Source: an uncultured Spirochaetaceae bacterium (GTDB taxonomy: Bacteria; Spirochaetota; Spirochaetia; Sphaerochaetales; Sphaerochaetaceae). From it: a stretch of DNA of 64,000 bases. The notes beneath the pieces are model-generated. The model ran no database searches and was not told the DNA's origin. It saw only the letters and a program-made list of their open reading frames with translations. This document shows positions 9,374 to 18,764 of the stretch, piece after piece (position 1 is the stretch's first letter; every line of letters starts with the position of its first letter). The position numbers and the translations under genes are program-made. Location: contig CALXKJ010000003.1 in the NCBI GenBank assembly GCA_944388955.1, positions 1 to 64,000 of the forward strand. The letters are read 5' to 3'.

Positions 9374-10256
9374 CTGAATTCCTCCCTTTTCCAGCCACCT
9401 TGCTCAGAAGAATAAGGAGAAGGCTCAATATAAGTATTCCGATTGCAACACAGCTGCCGTATCCGTAATCCATTCGCTCCATCGAAACCTGATATGCATA
9501 TATAGCTACAACCATTGAGCTGGTACCAGGTCCACCTCCAGTCATAACATATATCTGATCGAAAGTTTTCATGTTTCCAGAAATACAGAGCATTACTGTA
9601 ACTATCAGTGTATTTCTGATTAACGGCATAACAATATAGACTGTCTTCTTCCAGCCGACTGCCCCATCAATTTCAGCGCTATCGAGAATACTCATGTCGA
9701 TACTGTTTATTGCAGCAAGAAGAATAACAAGATAGTACCCGATGTACTGCCATATCTTAGGTATGGCAAGCGAAGTTATAACAAGATCCGGATCATCAAG
9801 CCACGGCTTTATCCACTCCTCTTTTCCTATGAAATTAAGGAAAAGGTTGAGGAATCCATAATCCTTATTGTAAATAATCCTCCAGAGAAAACCTACAACT
9901 ACAGCGGACAGAACAACAGGAAAAAAGAGAACGGTTCTATGGAATGTCTTACATTTGACATACTTTGACATAAGGAGCATCGCAACAACCAAGGCAATTC
10001 CAATCTGTCCTATCACTGTCCATATAATGAAAACAATATTATTTATGAATGCATCCCAGAACATCCTGTCAGAAAGGAGCTGAGCATAATTTCCGAGTCC
10101 AATAAATTCCTTCTGGCCCCCACCATTCCAATTGAAAAAACTATAAAAGAATGCAAAAAGAAGAGGGACAAAACAGCAAAGCAGATAAATTAATATCCCT
10201 GGAAGAAGAATCGCATAAATCTTCCGAGTCTTAGGCTGTAAATATGATGATGCCAT
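9366..10256 (-). CDS. Sugar ABC transporter permease (MalF/UgpA type)
   Basis: 296 residues with six membrane segments. The EAA motif reads LDSAEIDGAVGWKKTVYIVMP, and YVMTGGGPGTSSMVVAIYAY is the usual CUT1 segment before the last helices. It pairs with the MalG-type permease. A stable hairpin separates it from the binding-protein gene upstream. Confidence 0.9.
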   Translation of the reverse strand: MASSYLQPKTRKIYAILLPGILIYLLCCFVPLLFAFFYSFFNWNGGGQKEFIGLGNYAQLLSDRMFWDAFINNIVFIIWTVIGQIGIALVVAMLLMSKYVKCKTFHRTVLFFPVVLSAVVVGFLWRIIYNKDYGFLNLFLNFIGKEEWIKPWLDDPDLVITSLAIPKIWQYIGYYLVILLAAINSIDMSILDSAEIDGAVGWKKTVYIVMPLIRNTLIVTVMLCISGNMKTFDQIYVMTGGGPGTSSMVVAIYAYQVSMERMDYGYGSCVAIGILILSLLLILLSKVAGKGRNSDD

Positions 10257-10281
10257 TAAGGTATCTCCTATGAATCAAAGC

Positions 10282-10313
10282 CTGCTGCAGAACCTGCATA
10301 GATACTGCAGCAG
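10282..10313 (-). promoter_or_regulatory. Intercistronic hairpin between binding protein and permeases
   Basis: The perfect inverted repeat CTGCTGCAG / CTGCAGCAG with a 14-base loop lies in the 75-base gap. It has no T tract. Such hairpins commonly stabilise the upstream binding-protein mRNA or partly stop transcription so that more binding protein than permease is made; the role here is inference. Confidence 0.55.
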
Positions 10314-10331
10314 TATTAACATCGCTAGATA

Positions 10332-11624
10332 TCAGAGAGCTTCTTTTTCGTACTGAGCCTGAATATCAGCAGCCAGCTGTTCAGGTGTGATTGTTCCAAT
10401 CAGGAGTTCCTGCAAGCCAGACTGCATAACCTGCATAAGACCAGATGAAAGCTGATGATCATATACAGGAACATATGCTCTTCCGCTCTGGAAATCATCA
10501 AAGGCACGTGCAACGAGCTGTGATTCATCAAGAGTGAATTCATCTGTCACCATGGCAGTAGGATTACCATAAGAAGCCATAACTGTAGCGAATCCTCTAT
10601 CAAAAACTTCATGAAGGAACTCACCTACTATAGCTTTTTTCTCTTCTGGAAGATCCGCATTTACAGCCATTCCCCATCCGGAACCGCCAGAAATAGCATT
10701 CGGATCACCCTTGCCTCCTTCAACAGCAGGAAGAGCTGCAAGACGAACATTCTTCAGCACTTCTTCTGGACAGCTCTGATCAATTGTCGTGACAGCCCAA
10801 GTGCCATCTATTGTCATAGCGGCCTGACCGTTCATAAACACCTGCAGCTGCTGTGCATCATCAATACTGTTCACATCGCTATTAAAAGCACCAACCTCGA
10901 CAAGCTGAGACAGAGCCTCAAGTGCTCCAACAAACTCAGGGTCGGTAAATTTTGCACCCGTACGGTTTCTAATACTCTCATACCATTCATTACCACTGAC
11001 TCTGTTTCCAAGAGTACTCATGATAACTGATTCAGCATTCCACTTATCTTTATTACCCAGAACGATTGGAGTATATCCTTTATCTTTGAGGGTCTTGCAA
11101 ACTTCTACGAACTCATCCCATGTTGTCGGGAAGGATTCTATTCCAGCTTCATCGAATATAGCCTGATTATAGAACACACATGTGTTTGTTACCTGATAAG
11201 GAATGGCATAGATATTGCCATCAAACGTGAAGTTGGAAAAAACACCTTCCTTGAAATCTGCTGCCCATTCAGGATACATCTCAAGATATTCATTGAGAGG
11301 CATAAGCTTGCCATTTTTAGCGAAATTCTCTGCCATCTGTCCTTTAAGAGCAAAGAGATCAGGGAGTTCATCTGCAGCACCAAGTGTCTGAACCTTTATC
11401 GTAAGATCTGCGTTACTGATAGTTTCCTCATCAATGACAACATCCGGATGCGCTTCCTCAAATTTCCCTAAGGAGTCACGCCATGCATAAGTAACACCTT
11501 CGCTTGGAACAAATGCATCAAGCACTGTAAGAGTAGTCTGACCGGATGACTCTCCAGCACCACCTGCAAAAACCATTCCGATTATGGAAATCATACAAAT
11601 CAGAATAAGAAATACCTTTCTCAT
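10332..11624 (-). CDS. Extracellular sugar-binding protein of the ABC transporter
   Basis: 430 residues from the ATG at 11624, chosen because AGGAGGT lies four bases upstream and the signal peptide (MRKVFLILICMISIIGMVFA) begins there; an in-frame start at 11702 would hide the signal. Cleavage before GGAGESS leaves a family-1 solute-binding protein (SBP_bac_1/CUT1): LPDLFALKG, PYQVTNTCVFYNQAIF, FMNGQAAMTIDGTWAV. No lipobox cysteine is seen, so it is periplasmic rather than a clear lipoprotein. First gene of the operon that continues into two permeases, kinase, regulator and glycosidase. Confidence 0.9.
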   Translation of the reverse strand: MRKVFLILICMISIIGMVFAGGAGESSGQTTLTVLDAFVPSEGVTYAWRDSLGKFEEAHPDVVIDEETISNADLTIKVQTLGAADELPDLFALKGQMAENFAKNGKLMPLNEYLEMYPEWAADFKEGVFSNFTFDGNIYAIPYQVTNTCVFYNQAIFDEAGIESFPTTWDEFVEVCKTLKDKGYTPIVLGNKDKWNAESVIMSTLGNRVSGNEWYESIRNRTGAKFTDPEFVGALEALSQLVEVGAFNSDVNSIDDAQQLQVFMNGQAAMTIDGTWAVTTIDQSCPEEVLKNVRLAALPAVEGGKGDPNAISGGSGWGMAVNADLPEEKKAIVGEFLHEVFDRGFATVMASYGNPTAMVTDEFTLDESQLVARAFDDFQSGRAYVPVYDHQLSSGLMQVMQSGLQELLIGTITPEQLAADIQAQYEKEAL

Positions 11625-11638
11625 GAGACCTCCTTTTT

Positions 11639-11661
11639 GCAGACGCAACGCTGTGCGCTGC
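11639..11661 (-). promoter_or_regulatory. Stem-loop in the 5' leader of the binding-protein gene
   Basis: GCAGCGCACAGCGTTGCGTCTGC is an imperfect palindrome immediately before the AAAAAGGAGGT ribosome-binding site. It could be a regulator operator or an mRNA-stabilising hairpin. Confidence 0.3.
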
Positions 11662-11765
11662 ATTCTTCTGATAAAAATGATATTGGGATGCCACGAAAGC
11701 AAAAGTCCAAAATATCTATGAAATCATCAGAAAAACTACACTGGACAATGTGAAGGAATCTCAAC

Positions 11766-11793
11766 TAGACGGGAAGAATAGCAGCTTTATAAT
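11766..11793 (+). promoter_or_regulatory. Promoter of the mannose-6-phosphate isomerase gene
   Basis: TATAAT at 11788-11793 with TAGACG (4 of 6 bases of TTGACA) 16 bases upstream. The expected leader of about 17 bases contains AAGGA before the ATG at 11818. Confidence 0.5.
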
Positions 11794-11817
11794 CAGAAAA
11801 AACTCAAGGATATTCCA

Positions 11818-12897
11818 ATGAAAAGAAAAACAATACCAATCTTGAAGATGGAGAAAAATAGAGTTCGTAGGAACTATACCGGAGGTGCTTTACTTAACAG
11901 GTATGCTGGCTTAGAGGAAATAGACGATGAGAAGCCTGAGGAGTGGCTCTGCTCTACAGTCGAAGCTTCAAATCCGGGGCTTCCTGAAATTCCTATGGAA
12001 GGTCTCTCTTGGTCAATAATAGAAGGAGAAAAATATCTTTTTAAAGAAATACTTGAATCCAACCCAGAATATTATCTTGGAGCTGGAGAATATAAACCTC
12101 TGACATTCCTTGCTAAATGGCTGGATTCAAGTATCAGACTCCATATGCAGGCTCATCCCACTAGAGATTTCTCAAGGAAATACCTTGGATGCGATTATGG
12201 AAAATTCGAAGCATATTATGTACTGAAGATACGCGATAATGTTAAACAGCCTTATATCAGGCTTGGATTTCAGAACAGAGACATATCTAAAGATATGTGG
12301 ACTGAAATTGTGAAAAATCAAGATATAGCAAAAATGGACTTATGCTTTGATAAGATTCCAATAAAAGAAGGTGATGTAATCTATATTCCGGGGGGAATGC
12401 CTCATGCAATCGGAGAAGGCATATTCATGCTTGAAATGATGGAGCCAAGCGATCTGGTAGTAAGATGCGAATTTGAAAGGGAGGGGATCATTGTCCCTGA
12501 AAAAGCAAGATTCATGGGCAGAGGACTGGAATTCTGCATGGACATCTTCGACTATACGTATAAGCCCAAGGAACTGGTGCAGAAAGAATATTTCCTGAAG
12601 CCTCTGATCATCGAAGAGAATTCTGATTACAGAATCGAAGAACTGGTTCCTCCTGAAATCGCAGGCTGCTTTGAAACAAAGCGCATAACAATCAGCGGGG
12701 CTGCTGAAATCCCTATTGGTTCACGCTATGGAGCAGTGCTCGGCACGAAAGGAACAGGAAAGATCTCATCTGGGGATGTGCAGTACCGGATTAAGCCGCT
12801 TGATGACTTCTTCATCGCTTCCTCAGCTGAATCAATGAAAATTAAGCCGGATGGTATAATGATGGAAGTATGCCTGATACAGCCTGTAAACGGATAA
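11818..12897 (+). CDS. manA: Mannose-6-phosphate isomerase, class I
   Basis: 359 residues of the zinc cupin type I phosphomannose isomerase family, interconverting mannose-6-P and fructose-6-P. Zinc ligands are visible in RLHMQAHPTRDF (Gln/His), KFEAYYVL (Glu) and YIPGGMPHAIGEG (His). N-terminal NRYAGLEEIDDEKPEEWLCST matches family members. It is transcribed divergently from the sugar-transport operon and is followed after 9 bases by a polyol/mannonate dehydrogenase, so the pair probably funnels an imported mannose-type sugar or sugar alcohol into glycolysis. Confidence 0.87.
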   Translation: MKRKTIPILKMEKNRVRRNYTGGALLNRYAGLEEIDDEKPEEWLCSTVEASNPGLPEIPMEGLSWSIIEGEKYLFKEILESNPEYYLGAGEYKPLTFLAKWLDSSIRLHMQAHPTRDFSRKYLGCDYGKFEAYYVLKIRDNVKQPYIRLGFQNRDISKDMWTEIVKNQDIAKMDLCFDKIPIKEGDVIYIPGGMPHAIGEGIFMLEMMEPSDLVVRCEFEREGIIVPEKARFMGRGLEFCMDIFDYTYKPKELVQKEYFLKPLIIEENSDYRIEELVPPEIAGCFETKRITISGAAEIPIGSRYGAVLGTKGTGKISSGDVQYRIKPLDDFFIASSAESMKIKPDGIMMEVCLIQPVNG

Positions 12898-12906
12898 GGA
12901 GCACAT

Positions 12907-14373
12907 ATGATTATTTCAGATAGTACCCTTTCGGAAATCAGGAAGCTTGGAATAAGCATCCCTGAATACAGCAGAAAGGATTTATCACCTTCAATAGCGC
13001 ATATCGGACTCGGTCATTTTCACCGCTCCCATTTCCTCACATACATCGATGAACTGCTGAGGAATGGGTTTTACCATAATGGCGTATTCGAAATAGATAT
13101 AATCCCTGTATTCGATGATTTCATAAATAAACTAAGAAGACAGGATTATCTCTACAGCGTGCTTTCGCTCTCCCCGGAAGGATCCCAGAGCCTCAGAATC
13201 AATGGGCCCATTGTGGGATATGCCAATCAGAGCAGTGAACCGGAAAAAGTCGGACGCCTCCTTTCAGATGAGCAGATAAAGCTCATTACTCTGACTATCA
13301 CAGAAAAGGGCTACTGCTACCGTGATGATATAGGCAATCTCGATTGGGATAACCCCGGAATACAGCATGATTTGGAAACAAAGGAACATGCAGTAACAGC
13401 AATCGGTTGTATTGCAGATGCATTGTTTCTCAGGGCGGAGAGAAATCTGCCTGTCACGATCATGAGCTGCGACAACGTTCCAGAAAATGGCATAATGCTA
13501 AGAAAATGCATCATGCAGTTCTGCAGGAAGAAATATCCGGATATCATCACCTGGCTGGAAGAAAACATTTCATTCCCATGTACCATGGTAGATAGAATAA
13601 CCCCAGGCACTTCTTCTGATGATGTGAGGATGCTTGAAGAGCGCTATAGGATTACAGATAACTGCCCTGTGCATTGTGAGAGCTTCATGCAATGGATCAT
13701 TGAGGATGATTTCCGCACTCCGGTTCCCGATTTTGCAGAAGCTGGAGCACTTGTAGTCAAAGATGTGAAACCATATGAGCTGATGAAGATAAGACTCCTC
13801 AACGGCTCGCATTCAGCCCTCTCATACCCTGCATATATGCTTGGTTATACAATGGTGGATAAAGCCATATCAGATTCAGATATACGTAAATTCATAAGAA
13901 ATCACTACATGAATGAAATAGCAGCGACTCTTCCGAATGTTTCAGGAGTATGCATTTCCCAATATGCAGATGAGCTTATAGAAAGATTCTCCAATCCATA
14001 TATTGCAGACAAAGTACTCAGACTTGCCTCAGATGGCTCAAAAAAGATTTCAAATGCTATTCTGCGTCCACTTGAAGAAGGTTATAAAGCAAGGCTGGAT
14101 ATGAGTGCAGTGATACTTGCACTTTCATTGTGGGAGTATTACTTCATCTATACTGATGATAATGGAAATCATATGCCGCTTGATGACCCGAAAAGCAATG
14201 AGCTTGTATCGGCTGCAGATAATCCCTCTGGATTCCTCAGGATTGCGGGATTATCGGAAGAATGCGTAAATGATGCAAGGCTCATAGCTGAAGTGAAGAG
14301 AAACCTGACTTTATTGAAAGAGAGAGGCGTAAGGAAGGTTCTTGAGGATTTCCTATCGAAAGCAGAGAAGTAA
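12907..14373 (+). CDS. Mannitol dehydrogenase / fructuronate reductase family protein
   Basis: 488 residues. The N-terminal Rossmann-type segment starts with IAHIGLGHFHRSHFLTYIDELL, and the catalytic lysine region reads KPYELMKIRLLNGSHSALSYP, the K-x-R-x-LNG-x-H signature of the long-chain polyol dehydrogenases (UxuB, MtlD, mannitol 2-dehydrogenase). These NAD(P)-enzymes interconvert mannitol/fructose or mannonate/fructuronate; the sequence alone does not decide. Start supported by AAGGAG eight bases upstream. Likely one operon with the isomerase before it. Confidence 0.83.
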   Translation: MIISDSTLSEIRKLGISIPEYSRKDLSPSIAHIGLGHFHRSHFLTYIDELLRNGFYHNGVFEIDIIPVFDDFINKLRRQDYLYSVLSLSPEGSQSLRINGPIVGYANQSSEPEKVGRLLSDEQIKLITLTITEKGYCYRDDIGNLDWDNPGIQHDLETKEHAVTAIGCIADALFLRAERNLPVTIMSCDNVPENGIMLRKCIMQFCRKKYPDIITWLEENISFPCTMVDRITPGTSSDDVRMLEERYRITDNCPVHCESFMQWIIEDDFRTPVPDFAEAGALVVKDVKPYELMKIRLLNGSHSALSYPAYMLGYTMVDKAISDSDIRKFIRNHYMNEIAATLPNVSGVCISQYADELIERFSNPYIADKVLRLASDGSKKISNAILRPLEEGYKARLDMSAVILALSLWEYYFIYTDDNGNHMPLDDPKSNELVSAADNPSGFLRIAGLSEECVNDARLIAEVKRNLTLLKERGVRKVLEDFLSKAEK

Positions 14374-14374
14374 A

Positions 14375-14400
14375 GGAAACGGGGCACATACCCCGTTCCT
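14375..14400. terminator. Hairpin terminator between convergent genes
   Basis: AGGAAACGGGG-CACATA-CCCCGTTCCT directly after the dehydrogenase stop and 16 bases before the argD stop. It is followed by pyrimidine-rich sequence in both directions, so it can serve both. Confidence 0.6.
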
Positions 14401-14415
14401 CTGATGCTTCTTTCC

Positions 14416-15603
14416 TCAATGGCTTGCCAGCTCTGCAAGTGACTCATCGACTATCGCTACAGCTTTATTTATATCACTCTCTGTCACGATAAGCGGTGGA
14501 ACGAATCTGAGAACTGTGTAGCCAGCTGAGCATACAAGAAGCCCCTTCTCCATGCATTTTGATATCACATCACGAGGTGGGATTGTCAGATCAAGCCCTC
14601 TCATGAGGCCGAGGCCTCTTGCATCACTTACAAGCTTTGGATATTTCTCCTTCAGATTATCAAGCTTAGCACCAAGATATTTCCCCATCTTATCCGCATT
14701 CTGAGACAGTTCATCCAGTTTTGATAGCACCACTTCTGCCAATGCAGCGGATGCGACGTTACCTCCGAATGTGGCAGCGTGGTCTCCAGGAGAGAATATG
14801 TCCTTCGCTTTGCCGAACGCGACAGCAGCGCCCATCGGAAGTCCACCGCCAAGCGCTTTCGCGAGAGTCATTATATCTGGCTTTATACCATAGTGCATAA
14901 AGCAGAAAGGCTTTCCAGTACGCCCCATTCCGCACTGTACTTCATCGAAAACGAGAAGAGCGTCATACTTATCACAAATAGACCTCAGACCTTCTATAAA
15001 GCTTTTCTCTGCCGGGATAATCCCACCTTCTCCCTGCAATGGCTCCACGATTATGGCTGCTGTTTTATCTGAGGCGAGCGCCTCAACAGATGAAAGATCA
15101 TTGAACTCCGCATAAAGCACATCTGGAAGCATTGGAGCAAAGCCTTTGTGGTATTTTTCCTGTCCTGTTACAGTCACTGCTCCATAAGTCCGGCCATGGA
15201 ATGAGTGCATGAATGAGATAATCTCAGTCTTGCCTTTTGCACTTCCGTATTTTCTCGCCATCTTAAGTGCCGCTTCGTTTGCCTCTGCTCCGCTGTTGCA
15301 GAAGAAAACAGCATCAGAGCCTGCCGCTTTATTGAGCATGGCAGCGGCATGCACAGCATGGCTGTTGTAATAAAGATTCGATGTATGAAGCACCCCGCTG
15401 GAGATGACATCAAAAAGCGCCTTCTTCTCATCTTCATCACCATAGCCGAGCGCATTGACCGCGATGCCCGCGACAAAATCGAGATAGGATTTTCCATCCT
15501 CATCAATAACTGTAACGCCTTTCCCGCTCTTTATTGCTATTGGGAACTGGGCGTAATTATTCATGTAATTCTCTTTCCCGAGCTTTACGATATCATCATT
15601 CAT
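14416..15603 (-). CDS. argD: Acetylornithine aminotransferase
   Basis: 395 residues, fold-type I PLP enzyme of class III. Transfers an amino group from glutamate to N-acetylglutamate semialdehyde in arginine synthesis. The PLP lysine is in PDIMTLAKALGGGLPMGA; VFDEVQCGMGRTG and FFCNSGAEANEAALKMAR are typical ArgD motifs. Last gene of argCJBD; its start overlaps the end of argB by 8 bases. Confidence 0.93.
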   Translation of the reverse strand: MNDDIVKLGKENYMNNYAQFPIAIKSGKGVTVIDEDGKSYLDFVAGIAVNALGYGDEDEKKALFDVISSGVLHTSNLYYNSHAVHAAAMLNKAAGSDAVFFCNSGAEANEAALKMARKYGSAKGKTEIISFMHSFHGRTYGAVTVTGQEKYHKGFAPMLPDVLYAEFNDLSSVEALASDKTAAIIVEPLQGEGGIIPAEKSFIEGLRSICDKYDALLVFDEVQCGMGRTGKPFCFMHYGIKPDIMTLAKALGGGLPMGAAVAFGKAKDIFSPGDHAATFGGNVASAALAEVVLSKLDELSQNADKMGKYLGAKLDNLKEKYPKLVSDARGLGLMRGLDLTIPPRDVISKCMEKGLLVCSAGYTVLRFVPPLIVTESDINKAVAIVDESLAELASH

Positions 15604-16477
15604 GCAGACCTCCTGAAAGCATCATCGTGCCAATACCTTCTGCTGTGAAAATCTCAAGGAGAATAGAATGCGGAAGACGTCCATCGAGGACGTGCACAGT
15701 CTGCACGCCTTTTTCCAACGCATCGAGACAGCACTCAACTTTGGGTATCATACCGCCTTTTATAACACCTTCATGCACAAGCCTTTTAGCTTCATCCGCA
15801 TTCATGCGGCTGATAATTGAAGATGGGGCATTCTTGTCTTTGAGTATTCCTTCAACATCTGTGAGAAAGACAAGCTTCTCCGCATGCAATGCCCCTGCAA
15901 TGGCAGAAGCCGCATAATCAGCATTTATATTATAAGTCTGGGAATATGAATCCACACCCACTGGGGATATTACAGGAACATAATCAGCATCGATAAGGGT
16001 TTTTATAAGCGAGACATCAACTTTCTCTATCTCACCGACGAAACCAAGGTCACGGCCTTTCTCATCGACAAGCTTTTTCGCCATCATCGTATGTCCATCC
16101 TTGCCGTTTATTCCACAGGCTTTTATACCCATCGATTCAAGATTCTCGACAAGGCTCTTGCCTATAGAGCCGGAAAGCACCATCTCTGCAACACTCGCAG
16201 TCTCTGAATCTGTGACCCTGAGTCCATCGACAAAAACACTCTCCTTACCCATTCTGGCCAAGAGAGCGGATATCTCCTTGCCCCCACCATGCACGACAAT
16301 TGGATTGATACCGAGATACTTAAGCATCGCGATATCCCTGATCACGGACTTCTTCAATTGACTGTCAACCATGGCTGAACCGCCGTATTTTATCACGACA
16401 GTCTCATTCCTGAATTTCCTTATATACGGTATAGCACCGACAAGAACCTCTGCCTTTGCCTGTTCTTTCTCGTACAT
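15596..16477 (-). CDS. argB: Acetylglutamate kinase
   Basis: 293 residues. Phosphorylates N-acetylglutamate. Motifs: VVIKYGGSAM (phosphate-binding), IVVHGGGKEIS and INADYAASAIAGAL of the amino-acid kinase family. The ATG at 16477 is preferred because AGGAG lies five bases upstream and begins one base after the argJ stop; an in-frame ATG at 16498 would add seven residues and lacks such a site. The N-terminal extension before the kinase core (about 20 residues) is of the type seen in arginine-inhibited enzymes, but inhibition cannot be judged by eye. Confidence 0.93.
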   Translation of the reverse strand: MYEKEQAKAEVLVGAIPYIRKFRNETVVIKYGGSAMVDSQLKKSVIRDIAMLKYLGINPIVVHGGGKEISALLARMGKESVFVDGLRVTDSETASVAEMVLSGSIGKSLVENLESMGIKACGINGKDGHTMMAKKLVDEKGRDLGFVGEIEKVDVSLIKTLIDADYVPVISPVGVDSYSQTYNINADYAASAIAGALHAEKLVFLTDVEGILKDKNAPSSIISRMNADEAKRLVHEGVIKGGMIPKVECCLDALEKGVQTVHVLDGRLPHSILLEIFTAEGIGTMMLSGGLHE

Positions 16478-16478
16478 A

Positions 16479-17690
16479 CTAGCTCCTGTAATCACCATTG
16501 ATTCTCACATAGTCATATGTAAGGTCACAGCCCCAAGCAACAGCCTCCGCATTCCCCTGATGGCAATCAGCAACAACATAGATTTCTTTCTCGAGAAGAA
16601 TCTCCTTCGCTTTCTCCTCGCTGAATGGCAGCGGTTCACCATTCTTCACAACCGCAATCTCTCCCTTTGATGACGAGAATGAAAGGTCGACCAGAGAAGG
16701 CTCGAAAGAAGCCCCTGAATAGCCCATCGCGCAAAGGATCCTGCCCCAGTTCGCATCCGCGCCGAAGAATGCCGCTTTAACAAGAGAAGAAGAAATCACC
16801 GCTCTCGCGAGGAGTTTCGCATCATGCTTTGAAGGCGCGTTCATTACCTTCATCTCAATGAATCTGCCAGCGCCTTCCCCATCGCGGGTTATAAGCTTGG
16901 CGAGTTCTCCAAGCACATAGCTGAAAGCTTCTCTGAATGCATCGTAATCGGGGCTGGATTCTGTTATCTCCGCATTTCCTGCAAGCCCATTTGCCATGAC
17001 GATACATGTGTCATTTGTAGAGGTATCACCATCGACGGAAATCATGTTGAATGTGTCCTCTACAGTTTCACCAAGCAGCTTCCTCAGCGTTTCCAAAGAT
17101 ACTGAGGCATCTGTTGTGATGAAGCTGAGCATTGTCGCCATGTTAGGATGAATCATCCCAGAGCCTTTCGCCATGCCGCCTATAGTCACAGTCCTGCCAG
17201 ATACCTCAATTGTCACAGCGCACTCTTTAGTAAATGTATCTGTCGTGCATATCGCCTCTGCTGCACTCTTCCCACCACGCTCTGAAAGCTCTGGATAGAG
17301 CATCTCGATTCCTTTGAGAATCTTATCCATATCGAGCTTCACACCGATGACACCAGTTGATGAGACATAAATATTGCTCTTGTCTGTCCCAATAAGAGCC
17401 GCAGCCTTCTCCGCTGTCTTCTCTGCATCGATAAGCCCTTGGCTTCCTGTGCAGGCATTCGCATTGCCGCTATTGACGACAACAGCTCTGGCTTTACCTG
17501 CTTCCGCAATCTTCTGATCCCAGATAACCGGTGCCGCTTTGACTTTATTTGTCGTGAAAGTCGCGGCTGTTACGGCATCTGTCTCAGAAAGGATCATCGC
17601 CATATCTCTCTTTACTTTCTTGAGCCCCGCATGGAGTCCTGCCGCCTTAAAGCCCTTCGCGGCTGTGACTCCTCCATCTATGATTTTCAT
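16479..17690 (-). CDS. argJ: Glutamate N-acetyltransferase / amino-acid acetyltransferase (bifunctional ArgJ)
   Basis: 403 residues from the ATG at 17690, which has GGAGG seven bases upstream; the longer in-frame start at 17744 lies inside argC and is rejected. The self-cleavage site and threonine nucleophile are in GSGMIHPNMATMLSFITTDA (cut before Thr of ATM). ArgJ transfers the acetyl group from N-acetylornithine to glutamate, recycling it. The absence of an argA-like gene in the operon fits a cyclic pathway. Confidence 0.93.
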   Translation of the reverse strand: MKIIDGGVTAAKGFKAAGLHAGLKKVKRDMAMILSETDAVTAATFTTNKVKAAPVIWDQKIAEAGKARAVVVNSGNANACTGSQGLIDAEKTAEKAAALIGTDKSNIYVSSTGVIGVKLDMDKILKGIEMLYPELSERGGKSAAEAICTTDTFTKECAVTIEVSGRTVTIGGMAKGSGMIHPNMATMLSFITTDASVSLETLRKLLGETVEDTFNMISVDGDTSTNDTCIVMANGLAGNAEITESSPDYDAFREAFSYVLGELAKLITRDGEGAGRFIEMKVMNAPSKHDAKLLARAVISSSLVKAAFFGADANWGRILCAMGYSGASFEPSLVDLSFSSSKGEIAVVKNGEPLPFSEEKAKEILLEKEIYVVADCHQGNAEAVAWGCDLTYDYVRINGDYRS

Positions 17691-17700
17691 TCTATCCTCC

Positions 17701-18738
17701 CTACATAGGCATCCCGGCACTTGCCGGAAGCCCTTCATCCTCATCGAGACCGAATACTATATTCATGTTCTGCACAGCTTGTCCCGCCGCACCTTTCACG
17801 AGGTTATCAATAGCGCCCATCGCTATGATATTCCCGGTACGTTCATTTATCCTGAATGATATATCCACGAGGTTTGTACCCTTCACATAACGCGTCTCAG
17901 GGATTGTATCGATAAGACGTATGAATCTTTCAGTACCATAAGCTTTAGCGTAAGCATTCCTGACGTCACCATCAGAGATACCTTTCACAAGCTTTGCATA
18001 GCACACGGAAAGTATTCCCCTGTTCATCGGTACAAGGTGCGGAGTGAACTCGACGACAACGCTTTTACCGGCAGCTTCAGAAAGCTCCTGCTCTATCTCA
18101 GGCGTATGGCGATGCGTTGTCACGCCATATGGCTTGATACTCTCATTCACTTCTGAATAGAGGGATGTGAGCTTTTCTCCCCTTCCAGCTCCTGATGTAC
18201 CGCTCTTGGCATCGATTATTATGCTCTCTGTATCAATAAGACCTTCCTTGACCAGTGGATAAAGCGTGAGAATCGAGCATGTGGTATAACATCCAGGGTT
18301 AGCAATCAGACGCTTTCCCTTTATCATTTCACGATGGATTTCAGGAAGCCCATACACCGCTTCGGAAAGGAAAGACGGAGAGTGATGCTCTGTCTTATAC
18401 CACTTCTCATAGATATTTTTATCATGGAGTCTGTAATCCGCTCCAAGATCGATGACTACGCACTTCTCAAGCAGTTTTTCAGTAACGATAGATGAAGCAA
18501 GACCAGCGGGAAGCGCAAGAAAGATCACATCTGCATGCTCCGCGGCTTTGTTTATATCGTCTTCTTGCAATACATCATCCACAGCCCCTTTCATACCGGG
18601 ATAGATATCAGAGAATCTTTTCCCTGCATATGAATGCGACGCGAGATAAACAAGCTCCGTTTCCTTATGTCCTGAAAGCAGTCTTGCCAGTTCCGCGCCC
18701 GCATAGCCTGTAGCACCGAGTATAGCAGCCTTTATCAT
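17701..18738 (-). CDS. argC: N-acetyl-gamma-glutamyl-phosphate reductase
   Basis: 345 residues. NADPH-binding AILGATGYAGAELARLL at the N-terminus and catalytic cysteine in LIANPGCYTTCSILT. Reduces N-acetylglutamyl-phosphate to the semialdehyde. First gene of argCJBD, with AGGAGAAG before the ATG; all four genes are separated by no more than about 10 bases or overlap. Confidence 0.94.
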   Translation of the reverse strand: MIKAAILGATGYAGAELARLLSGHKETELVYLASHSYAGKRFSDIYPGMKGAVDDVLQEDDINKAAEHADVIFLALPAGLASSIVTEKLLEKCVVIDLGADYRLHDKNIYEKWYKTEHHSPSFLSEAVYGLPEIHREMIKGKRLIANPGCYTTCSILTLYPLVKEGLIDTESIIIDAKSGTSGAGRGEKLTSLYSEVNESIKPYGVTTHRHTPEIEQELSEAAGKSVVVEFTPHLVPMNRGILSVCYAKLVKGISDGDVRNAYAKAYGTERFIRLIDTIPETRYVKGTNLVDISFRINERTGNIIAMGAIDNLVKGAAGQAVQNMNIVFGLDEDEGLPASAGMPM

Positions 18739-18764
18739 ACCATCTTCTCCTAGAATATGGCATA

